From: Acanthopleura granulata
Lineage: Eukaryota; Mollusca; Polyplacophora; Chitonida; Chitonidae
DNA length: 64,000 nucleotides
Reading direction: 5' to 3'
Assembly (NCBI GenBank): GCA_016165875.1
Contig: JABBOT010000004.1
Coordinates: 32,145,866-32,209,865, forward strand
This document shows, in pieces, positions 52,661-64,000 of this stretch (its first letter is position 1; each line of letters begins with the position of its first letter). Both the position numbers and the translations under genes were made by a program. The notes below the pieces were generated by a model. It worked only from the letters and a program-made list of their open reading frames with translations. It did not search any database and was not told where the DNA came from.

Positions 52661-55040
52661 TGGTGCTCGAATGTGCATGTAATTTTGTTTGAAGTTTTAT
52701 GTGGTTTAAGTTCTTGACTCCTTCATTAAAAATACTGCATACTTAAAACAGAAATATTCCGGAAATATATTACCCTAACGCCCTCGAGTGATCGATACTC
52801 CGCGTTTTACTTTATCATAGAGTAATGGTTCTATAAAGCACTGAAAAAACACTGTATAAATTAATCCTACATATTTTCATTGTGGTAGGCCTCCTTGGCT
52901 AGAAGTTAGATGTAATATGCCTCGGGACCATATGTGATTGTTAGTTACTTCAGTTATAGAGATAACTAACAAAAAGTATACAAAAATATTCAGGAAAAAG
53001 AGTAATTTATTTATTGATTCATTTATTTATCTTTTTATGACTATCTTAATGAACTTTACGTGTTTGGGTAAAGAGTAATCGGGGGTATTTTAACAGTATG
53101 TGTATAAGTTTCCTGTCTCACCGAGTCTACGGAAAGAGGGATAATTTCGCTATGGCATTGTTAATTACTTCTGTAACAAATTACTAATTAGTGCTGAACA
53201 TAGCGTTTACATATATATCTTTCAAATTACCGGTTCGTATTGAGCTTTGTTTTCTGACAAAGGACTTGCAAACGTTTGTAAGTGATTTCAACCTGAATTA
53301 TTTCCTTTACCTTGTAAAGGGTGGATGAATTTTAACCTTTCTTCACATTCCTTTGACATTACACTAGAGCGACTTAGTATATAATATCTAACGACTGCAA
53401 TGAAAGCATGAGTGATTCACTCAATCCGTAGTGTCGCTACTGACTTTTATGGCTGTATAATTATTCTCTACAGTTTAACCTTCAAACCTCACCTCCTTTC
53501 TCCTCCGGAGGGCTTGTCGAGGTGGGTTATTAATGTACAGAGCCCTACCAGCTTTATCAGTGATTAAAATAGCTGATATCTACAGTACTTTTTCTCCATC
53601 TAAATATCACATTTATGCTCATACTGTTTATAATGAAAGAAAGATTATATGAATGGATGAATGATTATGGCTTAGCCTCCCCTGGCGAGAAAATGTTAGA
53701 CCAATGAAACAGGTGAAAAATTTAAGGTTGTACGAAGTCCTCATTTAGGACAAACTTATCTTCTTTTAAGGCATATTTTGTTTACCGGGCAGGCGCAGAA
53801 GAGTTCCAGAAACTATAGTTGGTCCAATGAACACCTCAGTGTAGTAAAAACACAAAGTAATTTCGGAGACATTCAGTTTTATGGTCTCAAAATTTCGATT
53901 TTATGTTGTTCTTCCCAGACGTTGTTAACGTATATGTATAGGTATAAACGCATAAACATGTGAAATGGAAATCGAAACAGTCACCTTCAAGACATGAAAG
54001 TAGTCTATTTAAATTGTTTGTAGCTCGATTGAGGACATAGTGCAATGGTTAAGCAAATGTTGTTAATGTATAGCTGTGAGGGTTTTTAAAATATAGCTGT
54101 ACGTTCCAGTTGACCTAGTTGTTAACTTAATCAGTGTTAGCAACAGAAAGCTTCAGATTGGTGACCTTTTACTCAACACTTGATTGCAGAGTGAGATCCA
54201 ATTGCTGTCACCCCTGGAGTATACTCTTCAGAAGTTACAGCTCAATCAAAACGTCTAAACAGCTCTATACAGAGCAATATCGTAATTCTTCTTGTTTTCA
54301 GATAGTCGGTTGTGAACAATGGTGGGAAAAATGGAGATTCTGTCGTTCAGCTTTCCAGTTATTGGTATTCTTAGTCACATTCGCTGTCCACTTTGCCTTA
54401 TAGTACATATTTTTATGCATGAATACAGGAAATGATTCTTTTGGTGTCTTACTACATGATCCCTCGTCTTCATGTTTTGTCGGAAAATGAAACAAAACAA
54501 ACAAAAATGTTACTCAGATCATGGATGCAAAAACAAATGCCGCACGGAGCATGAATATACGACTGTATCCTTTCTCAGTAATAAATCACCTGAACTAACA
54601 GATGAATTCATTTTAATCTTCTAGTCAACCTAGAAGCGATAAACCATTGATTTTGATCCGCTTGGTCACGATGTTAGTACAGCTGGCAACCATAAAATTA
54701 ACATTAATTCCACAAAGAAGACTGGGTGGCATTGTGCCGAAACCATGTACACAAATTCATAATTAATATACTCACCTACCAGTCGATTTGACCCAACCAG
54801 TGTTATTAATTATTGATAATGGACTGGAAGAGTCTGGTGATTGTAGACGGGTGATGGGTGTGCTACGGGGATGGGGTGGAAGGGATGCCAAGAAAAGAGT
54901 GCAAGATGAGAGTTTTTACTTTAAAGAGGATTTTGCTCGTCTGTGTAAGCAATCGATATAAGGCCATGCGCTGGAAAAGAATTGGTCAGGAGTTTTATTA
55001 TAACCCACATAAAGGCATTTAAATAATGCCGTTGGTTCGA
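52661..55040. other. Intergenic upstream of the MFSD4-like gene
   Basis: AT-rich until about 54950. No gene recognised. Open frames under 90 codons are unrecognised. Confidence 0.5.
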
Positions 55041-55041
55041 G

Positions 55042-55152
55042 TCTCGCGAGTTGTTGTCGATTAGTATTGTTGTGACATAGCGGGCGAGCAACAGCATGTG
55101 AGGCGTGTCATCGAGCGGACCTGTTCCCGGGAGAGAGAGACACTGTTATAAA
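55042..55152 (+). promoter_or_regulatory. Candidate promoter of the MFSD4-like gene
   Basis: TCTCGCGAG (55042-55050) matches nine of ten bases of the CGCG box. About 95 nt further is TATAAA (55147-55152), with a plausible start about 30 nt downstream in cagcacacagactg. This would give a 5' leader of about 0.7 kb. Alternative starts or a leader intron cannot be excluded. The region is richer in CpG than its upstream flank. Confidence 0.4.
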
Positions 55153-55885
55153 CCAGCGAGCACAGCACACAGACTGTGTTATCTGCTTGCCGGCTGAATG
55201 ATGTCACACTGACGGTCTACCTGCGTTTAAATAAGCAGACTTCTGATCTCAATTCCGCCAAAGGCTGTGCGGTTCCATCCAAATAATCAACTTTGAGCGA
55301 CACATGATCATTCCATCAGGAGAGCACGACTTCTCCGGAGAAAATCCTGGTCTCAGGGGATTACGGATAGCGTTAGGTGAACGGTAGCTAGCAGTCGTTC
55401 GGCACATGTGAGTAACTGTGAACAGCGCAGTCAACGCGCGGAAGTCCCCCCTTCTGAACACGGTTCATGCGTGCTTAGAACAGGAGTGTTCAGGATGACT
55501 TAAAACTCTGTTTGTAACGATTTTACGGGCACGATACATCATTCACGTGAAGATGACAACGTAAATGTGACAACTATTGCGGTGTGACAGCTCAGTGAGA
55601 GACAATCCGGCCTGTGTACCTGGGGAGAAGTCCCTGTTCAGCAAGGGGAGATAGAGCTGTATCAGCGGTATGAAAATATTAAACTCTCACAGCGCGTGGG
55701 AACTGGTCACACGAACAAATACCTCGAAGCGAACCTCCAGGTAATAGTTGAATATGAAGTGTGTTACATATAATTTAAACGTGATGGTAGTGGTCTTCTG
55801 GTGAAGAAACAGAACCTGCGACTACACACTCTTCGTATTATTCCTGCTATGATCTGTTGAGTGTTTATGAGCTTGGCGCTACATC
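55153..55885 (+). other. Probable 5' leader of the MFSD4-like gene
   Basis: Between the candidate TATA box and the ATG at 55886. It contains several short upstream ATGs, none of which opens a long frame. No splice pair was assigned. Confidence 0.35.
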
Positions 55886-56277
55886 ATGGGCGACGACAAA
55901 GGATCGACGGCATCCAATGGCCGAAAAAAGTCGCTGGAAGTGAATGGGAATGCCACAATTTCGAGCACTGACACCCCTCACGGTTTATACCTGGATATGA
56001 ACAATGCTCCACGGACGCAGCCTAAACGAGAGCCCGGGTCACCACATTATGAAGATTCAGTCAGCTTTAGAACTTTATTTGTGAAACACTGGCTTCATGT
56101 GTTGACTTACTGTATCGTATTTTGGACGTTCGGCATGGGAGTGGCGTTTCTTGGACCCACTCTCTTGGACCTAGGCTGCCAAACTTCGACTGACCTACGC
56201 GGAATGAGTTGGATTTTCTTCGTATTACTTTGTGCCACCTTGTTGGGCTCTATACTGGCGGGTTGCTTGGCTAGCAG
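55886..56277 (+). CDS. MFSD4: Major facilitator superfamily transporter, MFSD4-like: first coding exon (partial gene)
   Basis: MFS membrane transporter. The closest family known to me is MFSD4 (4A orphan, 4B/NaGLT1 sodium-glucose type). Start ATG has A at -3 and G at +4 (acatcATGG). Residues 1-65 form a polar N-terminal tail with KR clusters, longer than in vertebrate MFSD4A. TM1 is about 71-94 (VLTYCIVFWTFG, then GVAFLGPTLLDLGCQT) and TM2 about 107-128 (MSWIFF, then CATLLGSILAGCLA). AFLGPTLLDL-CQT and SW-FF are the MFSD4A landmarks. The exon ends AG|gtgagt at 56278, phase 2. The remaining TMs are not in the window, so the substrate cannot be inferred. Confidence 0.88.
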
Positions 56278-56599
56278 GTGAGTGAACAGGTGTCTGAAGT
56301 TAAACCCCAATCATTCATTTACTTTAAATACTGTTTCCAGGTGGTATAAACCTTAACAATAGATATTGGTTCCACAAAGGTTCTGTGTGTTTTGTCTTTC
56401 ATGTATGTGCGTTGTTTGCACAGAGATACATCTAATGTATGCAACGTGCACTAGATACGACAGATATCAGAAATCTGAAGTGTAGGGTAGGGTTAGTTTA
56501 AGATATTGAACTGTCTGTAAGGAAAGCAAACGGTAATCTTTATTACATAAGTGTGTGTTGGACAATTCTTTGCCAAAGCGTATATAATAAACAATATAA

Positions 56600-56850
56600 A
56601 AGAATACAACACAGAAAGTAAAACCAAAGCAGCGAGGACCGTGTGATAGCAGGCAAATAGTTACACGATACCGGCGAAATCCGGCCTCCTGTCAATTTAC
56701 CACAGTTAGGGTTTTTTCTAAATGTTCATGTGTATGCTTAAAAGTATCAACTTGCCGCTATCACTGTGGCTTAAGCAGAATTAGGTTTTAAAAGTTACAG
56801 TGATGAAAATTGCAATTTATTAGATATCAATGGTCTAGAATTCGCCAAAA
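56600..56850 (+). repeat. Interspersed repeat family D, copy 3
   Basis: Landmarks shared with 52196-52495: aaaaccaaagcagcgaggac, gtgtgatag, aatccggcctcctgtcaatt, taaatgttcatgt, tggcttaagcagaat, aaaagttacag, tgcaatttattaga and ggtctagaatt. It lacks the internal duplication seen in copy 2. Confidence 0.75.
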
Positions 56851-59500
56851 TGCTATTTAAAAATTTTAAACTTCGCAAATGTCTGACTAGTCGTTGTTGT
56901 TCTGGATGAAAGCCTGACTAGCCAGGAGCCAGTTTACTGGTTATATTTGGTCGGATATCTTCTGAAGTTCGTCAAATATATGTCATAATCTTGCAAAGTC
57001 TATTACACGACTACCCGTATAAACACAAAGATGTTATCTTTTATTGAACATGCTTGCAGGTAGAGAGACGTTTAGAAATTACTTTATTTAAGTACCTTTC
57101 TTTCATAGCAGACAAGTCGAGATTCTCATAGGCTTCAGTCTGAATTGAAGTCGGCTGAATGTGCATTATAAACAATTTCCCGCAGAAATTCTCCTTCCTG
57201 CCATACAAACTAACCAGCCGAGACACTTGGCTAGATATTTTTTGGTATCAATAAATATTATACCTTTTTTTAAAGTTTTAATGCTTTTATTGACGTTGAC
57301 ATCAACAATGCACATAGAGCACAAGATAGCTTTTATACATTACATACTTATGTTACAATAACTGACACAGAAATTTCTGGTGTGTGGAATCGTTCTGGTT
57401 AAGGTCTTTTGCATGAAGGCTCTGTTGCTTAGAGGGAACTATTATGATTTTGACATATACACAAAATACAGGACACAATTCATGAACGTTCCGCTAATTT
57501 ACGTGCGTAAAAGCCAAACATGATCGTCCTCGTGATAAAACAGTGTACTCAACAATGTTTAACATCACATAGTGATATATGGCCTTAAAGTCAGCAATTC
57601 AGAAGGCTGTGAAACGCTTTCGGAAGCAGGATTTTCTGTGAACCAAGATTAGAGCCGGATTTAACCTTTGTGAGACCCTAAGCTGTATCAAGCTTGCGGG
57701 CCCAGTGTTAAAATCTTCTCGAAAAAGTCTCACAAAGGCAAATACCATGACAGTAGCTTGGGTCGCAACAAAAAATTAAACACATATATATTAGCTATGT
57801 ATATATGATAAAAATACTAATTATTTTTAAAATTAATGCATTGACAGATTATATATCTATCATTTGGATAGATAGATCTAATCATAGATTATGAAGCCAA
57901 ACAAGGCCGACGTTTTGTGAGATCACTGTGTATTGTGAGACTCTAATCTGTAGCTTGTCCGGTTTATACCCAAATCCAACGCTGGCCAAGAGGTTTTATA
58001 GTACTTGGCAGAATACTCGGACTGGTCTAAAGCCTCATACACACTACTGTATCAAAGCTGTTCCTAATCGTGTCAACTATGTCCTAACTTGTACGTAGTA
58101 ATCAAGCCATTTTGTAATTCAGCATGGTCCTCTACTGACTGGGAAGCACACAGGCATTTCTTTTCAACAGGCATAATTTTTCATTACACATTGGATTGCA
58201 CTGTATGTACTGTCAATAAACCATGGGCTTACATTGTGCAGCTTCACAGCATGTAAACTTGTGGTCAGCATTTCATTGCCCTACCCACCTTTCCTACATA
58301 TGTTGTCCTACTTAAAGATCAGTTACCCACAGTATCGATTATATTCAGAAATATACTACAATTAATGCACATCTTCGTGGCAAATACGAATATATGAATT
58401 CAACTTATATAGTTGTTTGCTTTAGGGCAAATGAATAGTACAACTCAGTCTATTGTAGGTTATACATTCTTTGATGGGCAAACTTTAAGGGACCTGATGC
58501 CGCGCCTAACATCAACGAAGTAAGGATATAATGTACGAGGTAATCTGGTGGTAGATTCGCGGATTTTGATGGGTGTCATCTATCATGTGGTTAAAGGAAA
58601 ACTGTCTCGTTATTTTACCGCATGTAATTACTCTAAATGCCGTGGTCAGATGACCCCGACCGCGCTTTCCATGGTATTCATCATTTGCGGTATGGTGACA
58701 ACCAATGGCAAATTCCTCCATAGCATTGTCGTTTGTCAAGGCAACAAGCCTTGAACTTAAGCGGCCCCAAGACTGCGAAAACAGATAAGGTCACAGCTGT
58801 TTTCATCGATCTTTCTTGACGCTCGATTTAGTCATCCTCTTCTTGGGAAGTTCAAACTTGCGGTTATTTAATTAGACAAGGTTATCAACAAATCAGCCTA
58901 ATCGAGACCACAAACAAAAGAGCACGGACCTTTCCAATTTATCCGGTTTTAGACAAGATGAATAGGTGATATTTAACGTCAGCATATAATAGGGCTCGTT
59001 ATGGTCTGATCAAAATCTCAGGGAGCTTGTCAACTCATATCTTGTAAGTCAAGATATTTAAAAGGCGATGTTTCACGATCAGCAGGATTGTTTGTATTTC
59101 ATGACATGATTCCTTTAAGTTTACTTACAAGCTGTGTGAAACTCAGAGTAATTATTGGATCATATTGCGAAGCGCCAGCTTTTAAAGGTACATTCTACGT
59201 AATTTACTATAAGTTAAACTCTGTTTTCATTGCTTTTACACGGTACCAATTAAATAACGAAATTCTAAGCTCGGCAGTGGATAGACATTATAAACTATAG
59301 GTAGGTTAAATGTCAAGTGTTTTGCAAGAAAATGGTTAAATATCACGCCAATAGGACTCATGTCAATGTTTTCCTATATTTTCACTTCCGCGCTTTCAGG
59401 ACGATGTCACATACTGAAGTAACCGCAGAATCGATCTTGTTAAAAGTGACGTGAATTACCACACCATCAATTTGTGCTCACACTTATAAGAGTATATACT

Positions 59501-59588
59501 GACCATAATGCTGGTCGCTGTGGTATGAGTGAAATATTCTTGAGTGCAGCATAAAACATCAATCAAATAATAATGAAATAAATAAATG
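59501..59588 (+). repeat. SINE family A fragment (3' end, plus orientation)
   Basis: ccataatgctggtcgctgtg is followed by gagtgaaatattcttgagtg, cagcataaaacatcaatcaa and an (AATA)n-like tail. This is the 3' third of family A. The head is missing (5' truncation). Confidence 0.8.
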
Positions 59589-61006
59589 TAAAATGTACAA
59601 TTGATATGTAAATAAAATTTTGTTTTCATAGCTTTCAAATTTTTCATAGCTGTCATATAAAGGGTAGTTCATATCATGGCATAGCCTGATTGGCAAGACT
59701 TAGTATCCGGTTGTTTTTTTTTGAACTACAGAATAATAATATCGGACACCGAACAGTTTGATATTTACAATAAACGCGCTATGTGTAAAAAAGACATCTC
59801 TTGAGTAAGGACGGTGTGCTGTCAGTTTACTATCGCCTACCCTTGTAACTTGCCGTTGTCAGTTGCCCGTCTGATAATTGATAATGAGAGGCTCGTCTTT
59901 AGCTGAGGTTGAAGGTGATCCATCGATTTCTGGGCTAAGTATTTGCTGTCCTGTCATAACACCCATATCCACGAACAGCTGAACAAGGAGTTTCTCCCCC
60001 ATGGCAACTGTGAATAATGACCTTAATGGGCAAAACATTTCGCCGAACTTGTCGACATGATGTTGATAGCAGATAAACAAGCCATCGCAACGCTATCTGA
60101 GTTAATTGCCGGTTTCTATTTTTGTAGACATCCCAGCTCAAGATGTAGAACTTACTCAACGGCCACTTATGGCTAAACTTCCGGTTTATTGATAATACAT
60201 GTTACTGTGCCATCAGGCATATCTTCCAATACTTCCTAAAGGAAGCTGCTGAGGTCTCATTTAATAATACATCAATGCCTGTAACGCCACTTACGTTTTT
60301 ATTTTAAGTACAAATTGCACTAGGTGAGCAGCGACAGTGAAGGGTGTGAAGACGTAGACGAAAGACATCTATAATGTTAAACATGGACCTCTGTACAAGG
60401 TACAGGATACGAAGGGCCACGAGTGAACGAAAGGAACGTCACTGTAGTGGTAACCTCTTAGTACAAGAAGAATCAGGAAAACATTAGCTCTATTCTATAT
60501 AATGAGGGACTCGATACTCATTGTGTTTTAAAGATTCTGCAAACACATTGTAGTTATTATTTGAACCATATAAATTTCGCCACGGCTAAAAGGTGTGAGA
60601 AAGTTGTTGAGAAGTCTGAGAAAGCTATTTTCTATATCGAATCGATTGTAAACAGCCTTCGGTCATCCCACCTGTTTCATTTTTGGCTACTCATTGTTGT
60701 CTTCATTGTAAATCTATGCTGCATGCTTTCAGGTATATTGAATGTCTTTGCTTCATACAGATTGGCTGATTATAGTGCTATAGCATGCCATCAGTGTTCA
60801 TTGTATTCTTGATTAGAAAACATTCGTTGCTTAATGTGATCTGTTAGTATCAGGGATAATGGTAGCTATTTTGATCATTAACAACAGCAAAATCGCTAAT
60901 CGTTTGAAACGAATTAACCAGGATACATCGATATTGCAAATGTCGGATCGGAAAGCCCTTTCTCTGTTGGCGAGTGGTACTGGAACATTTAATTTGACCC
61001 ATGGCA

Positions 61007-61075
61007 ATAGCTTTTCGCAGTTTATACGACACGGTTTTACTGACAGTAAACCCGTGTCGTATAAACTGTGAAAAG

Positions 61076-61079
<4 letters not shown>
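61007..61079. repeat. Near-perfect 73-bp hairpin
   Basis: Arms 61007-61042 and 61044-61079 (36 nt each) are reverse complements with two mismatches, separated by a single A. They begin atagcttttcgcagtttata and end aaaagctat. The right arm abuts the (TA)n tract. Confidence 0.95.

Positions 61080-61115
<36 letters not shown>
61078..61115. repeat. (TA)n microsatellite
   Basis: About 19 uninterrupted TA units immediately after the hairpin. It accounts for the YIYIYI open frames in this area. Confidence 0.97.
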
Positions 61116-61117
<2 letters not shown>

Positions 61118-64000
61118 ACTCCAAAGCCCAAGTCTTCGTTGTTTCGCTTAAGTAAGGAATCTGTAGAGCATTTCATGTCATGTCTCTTCATTCTACTGAA
61201 TTATTCAGGTCTATGTTTTTTCAGTAAGTTGATGACAAGGGCCTGAGTTAAGGTACGCCGGTTTACAGTGTGAATGACTTGACTCGACAGTGTGAGAGGA
61301 TGCCTTTTATGTTTTATCGATGGCCAAAGAAATCAGTCACTTTGTAGAATGAGAATGGTATTTTCTGTGGAGGTGGTGACCATCTAATCTCAAGTAATTT
61401 TGTGATCCCTAATTGTTGACTTGCATTAACACGTCCAGCTTTGCTCTCAGGAAAACCAATTCAATTCACTACAACTGCACAACATTAAGATAAATCTACA
61501 TGACTGTGTTATAAAAGTGTGACGCACCTACGACTAGAGGATTGGGTTATCGTATGAGTTGTAGTCGATTGAATGAGTATGATTTCATTGTCGATTACAG
61601 CTGTGATTTCGCCATCTGTACAAGACAATACAGAATATTGCCCAACAGACGGAACATCAAAAATAAATTGCATTATGGCTATATGAGCGGCATCGTGGAT
61701 GATCTGTCTTTCAACAGAAAGTTTAAATGCTGAGCATGCCCACGTTGGAGATGGCTAAAGGTACAGTTTATCAATAAACCCCATGAAAAGCTCCAGAAAG
61801 TAAAACACACCGAAAAGAAAAACTTAAAGTTTGCGCAAAATCGACATACCCGGCTAATATATTCGTAAGATGGTTAAGCTTAAAGTTAATCGAAAAATTG
61901 CTATTTTGAAAATTTGACATTGTATGTACGCCTCTCCGGCGTACACGGTGAAGTTTTATGGTAACATGTGACCTAGAATTTGGACAAGGCTTCCAAAAGC
62001 CATCTGTGACTGATGTCTATAAAGAGGTCAGATTTACGATAAGCATCCCTGTATGCCTGAAGAGCTGGATAAAGATATAGTACATTACAGTGGGAATAGT
62101 TGTAGGATGGAACGCTCTGATGCTTCACGTGATGAACATACATGTGCTGCGTTGCTAGTATTGGTCATGACAAAGTAGAAACGGTGTAAAACCCTGGCAC
62201 AAACCAGAAATCACGTCATGATTTGCAAGGCGAAATACTGTCTCCTTCGAAGAGGTCGAAGAAGTCCCATATGGTGACAAAATCACAAGCAATACAAAAG
62301 CCAGGCCAATGTACTTTTATTTTATCGGCGTTATTATGTCCTTCGTTACCATTGAATTCGTTTTACGTCGGCCACATCTGCATTTCATGTCCATTTGGCT
62401 TCAGTCTCGCACAGGGATTGTGTATAAATATATGCATGGTCAGTCTGGGCACATTCTAGCGATACGGAGGGTAATTTGCCGCTACCTATCGGTTTGCATG
62501 TCGATGAATAGGCCAGATCTTCCGACTTTCTGTCCATGTCACTTCAGGCTTAAGCCCGCGTGTAATGTCCGGAGCCCAAGTATTGTGACCATGTTGTCCT
62601 ATTATTTCTGGCGGGTAGTCTCAGTGGGCGTAAAGCCACCGCAGGGACAATTTCAGCAAGGGCCGCATTGATCGAGGCAAAGCCAAAAGCTTTGCCGACC
62701 CGCTAATCATGTATATAACGTTCTTTAAAAATTGATTTTTTGTTCGCAGTACTATTGGATGGTGGCCTCGAGGTTACCTGCAGGTATTAATGCTTCTGTG
62801 ATATCATAATTCATTTGTCATTATCCGAAGAAAAACTCTCTGGCTGGTAGACATGTCCAAGCTGTTTACGACCCTGATGACAAGTTGCGGATATGGTTTT
62901 ACACCAGAAGCTATGTATTACAGACATGCGCTGTGGTCAAATCTCGATGTAGTGAGAGTCTGTCACGAACAGACTAATGTCTTGCTGCTAATTGACAGGG
63001 AAATGCTACCTGCGCCACACGTCTGCTAATGATATCCTCCCGATGAATTTGTCCCATATCTTAAGCGCCATACATGGGATCGACCACAATTATTGTACGG
63101 CAGAGTTCACCTTAGTCTTGCATAATGCTGCCTCTTCAAATGATTCCAGGTACCAGAAACAAGGTGCTCAGAATGCTTCCATAAAAGAATGTCCAGGGAG
63201 TAATTTCATGACGTCTGCCAGCTGTCGAATATAGCTCTCATTTCCTGCCACTAACATTGCTAGGAATAATCCTGCTAACAGCTTTCTGTTTTGCACCCAC
63301 ACTTTGACACTTTATGTCTTTTCTGTCACCAGTGTGCTGCCATGACCAAATTGTGGAACCAGTACATACTATATTCTAGTTTTTAGATCCCTCGTCTATA
63401 TCGGGTGTATTTGTTTACAATCTTATAAAAATATTACATAAATAAATGTAGGGATTATACCAGACTCAGGGATTATCTGTTTAATGAGAACATTTTATTT
63501 CCTTATATTTTGCACGTATCTGCGTGTCATAAGATTTGACGAGCAGTCAGGTACAACCAAGAATGTGATATCAGGCTTAGTTCTATATATGATTACATTT
63601 GATTTATAAAACCACATACTGGCTTGGTAAACTGCTGTTTTTGGTAATTCTCATAAAATTTTTCCTCAGGTGATTTTTCTGGTGATTCAGAAAACTCAAA
63701 TAATTGCGCCATATTCACCAATTGTTGTCTTGCGTCATTATCGTTACAGGAGTTCAAACATACCAGTCGTCTACCATGAGGACAATTACCAAAACAACTT
63801 TCAACGTAAACCACCTCAGAGTTGTAAAATTATATAATAAATTAGAACCCAGTCGTGTAAAGAGAAGCATTCGACCGATATCGTTGAATTCCTATGAAAA
63901 CGCAAACGAATGTTCTAGGCTTGTGAGTTTGATTAGTATACAAATCGTGATCCAGTGCAGTGTAGAATTTTTTGTTCTCCAGATGTTAGCCAGCCAGTTA

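Larger units (their letters stand above)
56278..64000 (+). other. First intron of the MFSD4-like gene (open at window end)
   Basis: At least 7.7 kb. I looked for the expected next exon (TM3 to TM4, including a GCIDTVAN-like motif) and did not find it. It contains family D copy 3, a SINE A fragment and a long hairpin beside a (TA)n run. The rest shows no gene. Confidence 0.75.

Noticed and set aside
60831..61246. Open frames with YIYIYIYI runs on both strands
   Set aside because: Translations of the (TA)n microsatellite and its hairpin neighbour.
56278..64000. Further MFSD4-like exons
   Set aside because: Scanned for TM3-TM5 motifs (GCIDTVAN-like, QVLHFFVG-like) in the available translations and found none. 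The next exon must lie beyond the window or be unrecognisably diverged.

Overview
This is animal nuclear DNA. Coding sequence is broken by GT-AG introns, the DNA is AT-rich, and tRNA-derived SINEs, minisatellites and foldback repeats are dispersed through it. The SINE types (a (TTTA)n-tailed element with a conserved body, and others with tRNA-like heads) and the protein sequences suggest a marine lophotrochozoan, most likely a mollusc. The species cannot be fixed from the sequence. There is no prokaryotic operon, CRISPR array, phage or recognisable viral gene.

Region 1 (1-29460, + strand) is the 3' part of an ALDH1L-type 10-formyltetrahydrofolate dehydrogenase gene. I resolved fifteen consecutive exons, from the end of the acyl-carrier domain (172) to the stop codon (28620). 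All have consensus splice sites and matching phases, and they give 543 complete codons plus a stop. The complete aldehyde dehydrogenase domain is present, including the catalytic Glu and Cys. The N-terminal formyl hydrolase half lies upstream of the window. Two introns are very large (8.8 and 9.4 kb). They hold minisatellites, a pair of related degenerate tandem arrays and a perfect 38-bp palindrome. SINE copies and a long foldback sit in smaller introns.

Region 2 (29460-55000) is about 25 kb without a convincing protein gene. CpG density rises abruptly at about 29.44 kb, exactly at the most distal poly(A) hexamer of the ALDH1L gene. Just downstream (29.8-30.9 kb) is a CpG-rich segment with promoter-like motifs, a possible small first exon, and a foldback element carrying two perfect TCTCGCGAGA palindromes. 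The rest holds at least three interspersed repeat families (two SINE-like, one without a recognised head) and otherwise unrecognised sequence.

Region 3 (55000-64000, + strand) holds the promoter, 5' leader and first coding exon of a major-facilitator gene of the MFSD4 type (N-terminal tail, TM1, TM2, donor at 56278). The rest of the window is its first intron. The later exons lie beyond the end.

The two genes are transcribed in the same direction and show no obvious functional link. One is folate one-carbon metabolism (10-formyl-THF to THF and CO2 with NADP+ reduction). The other is a membrane solute transporter.
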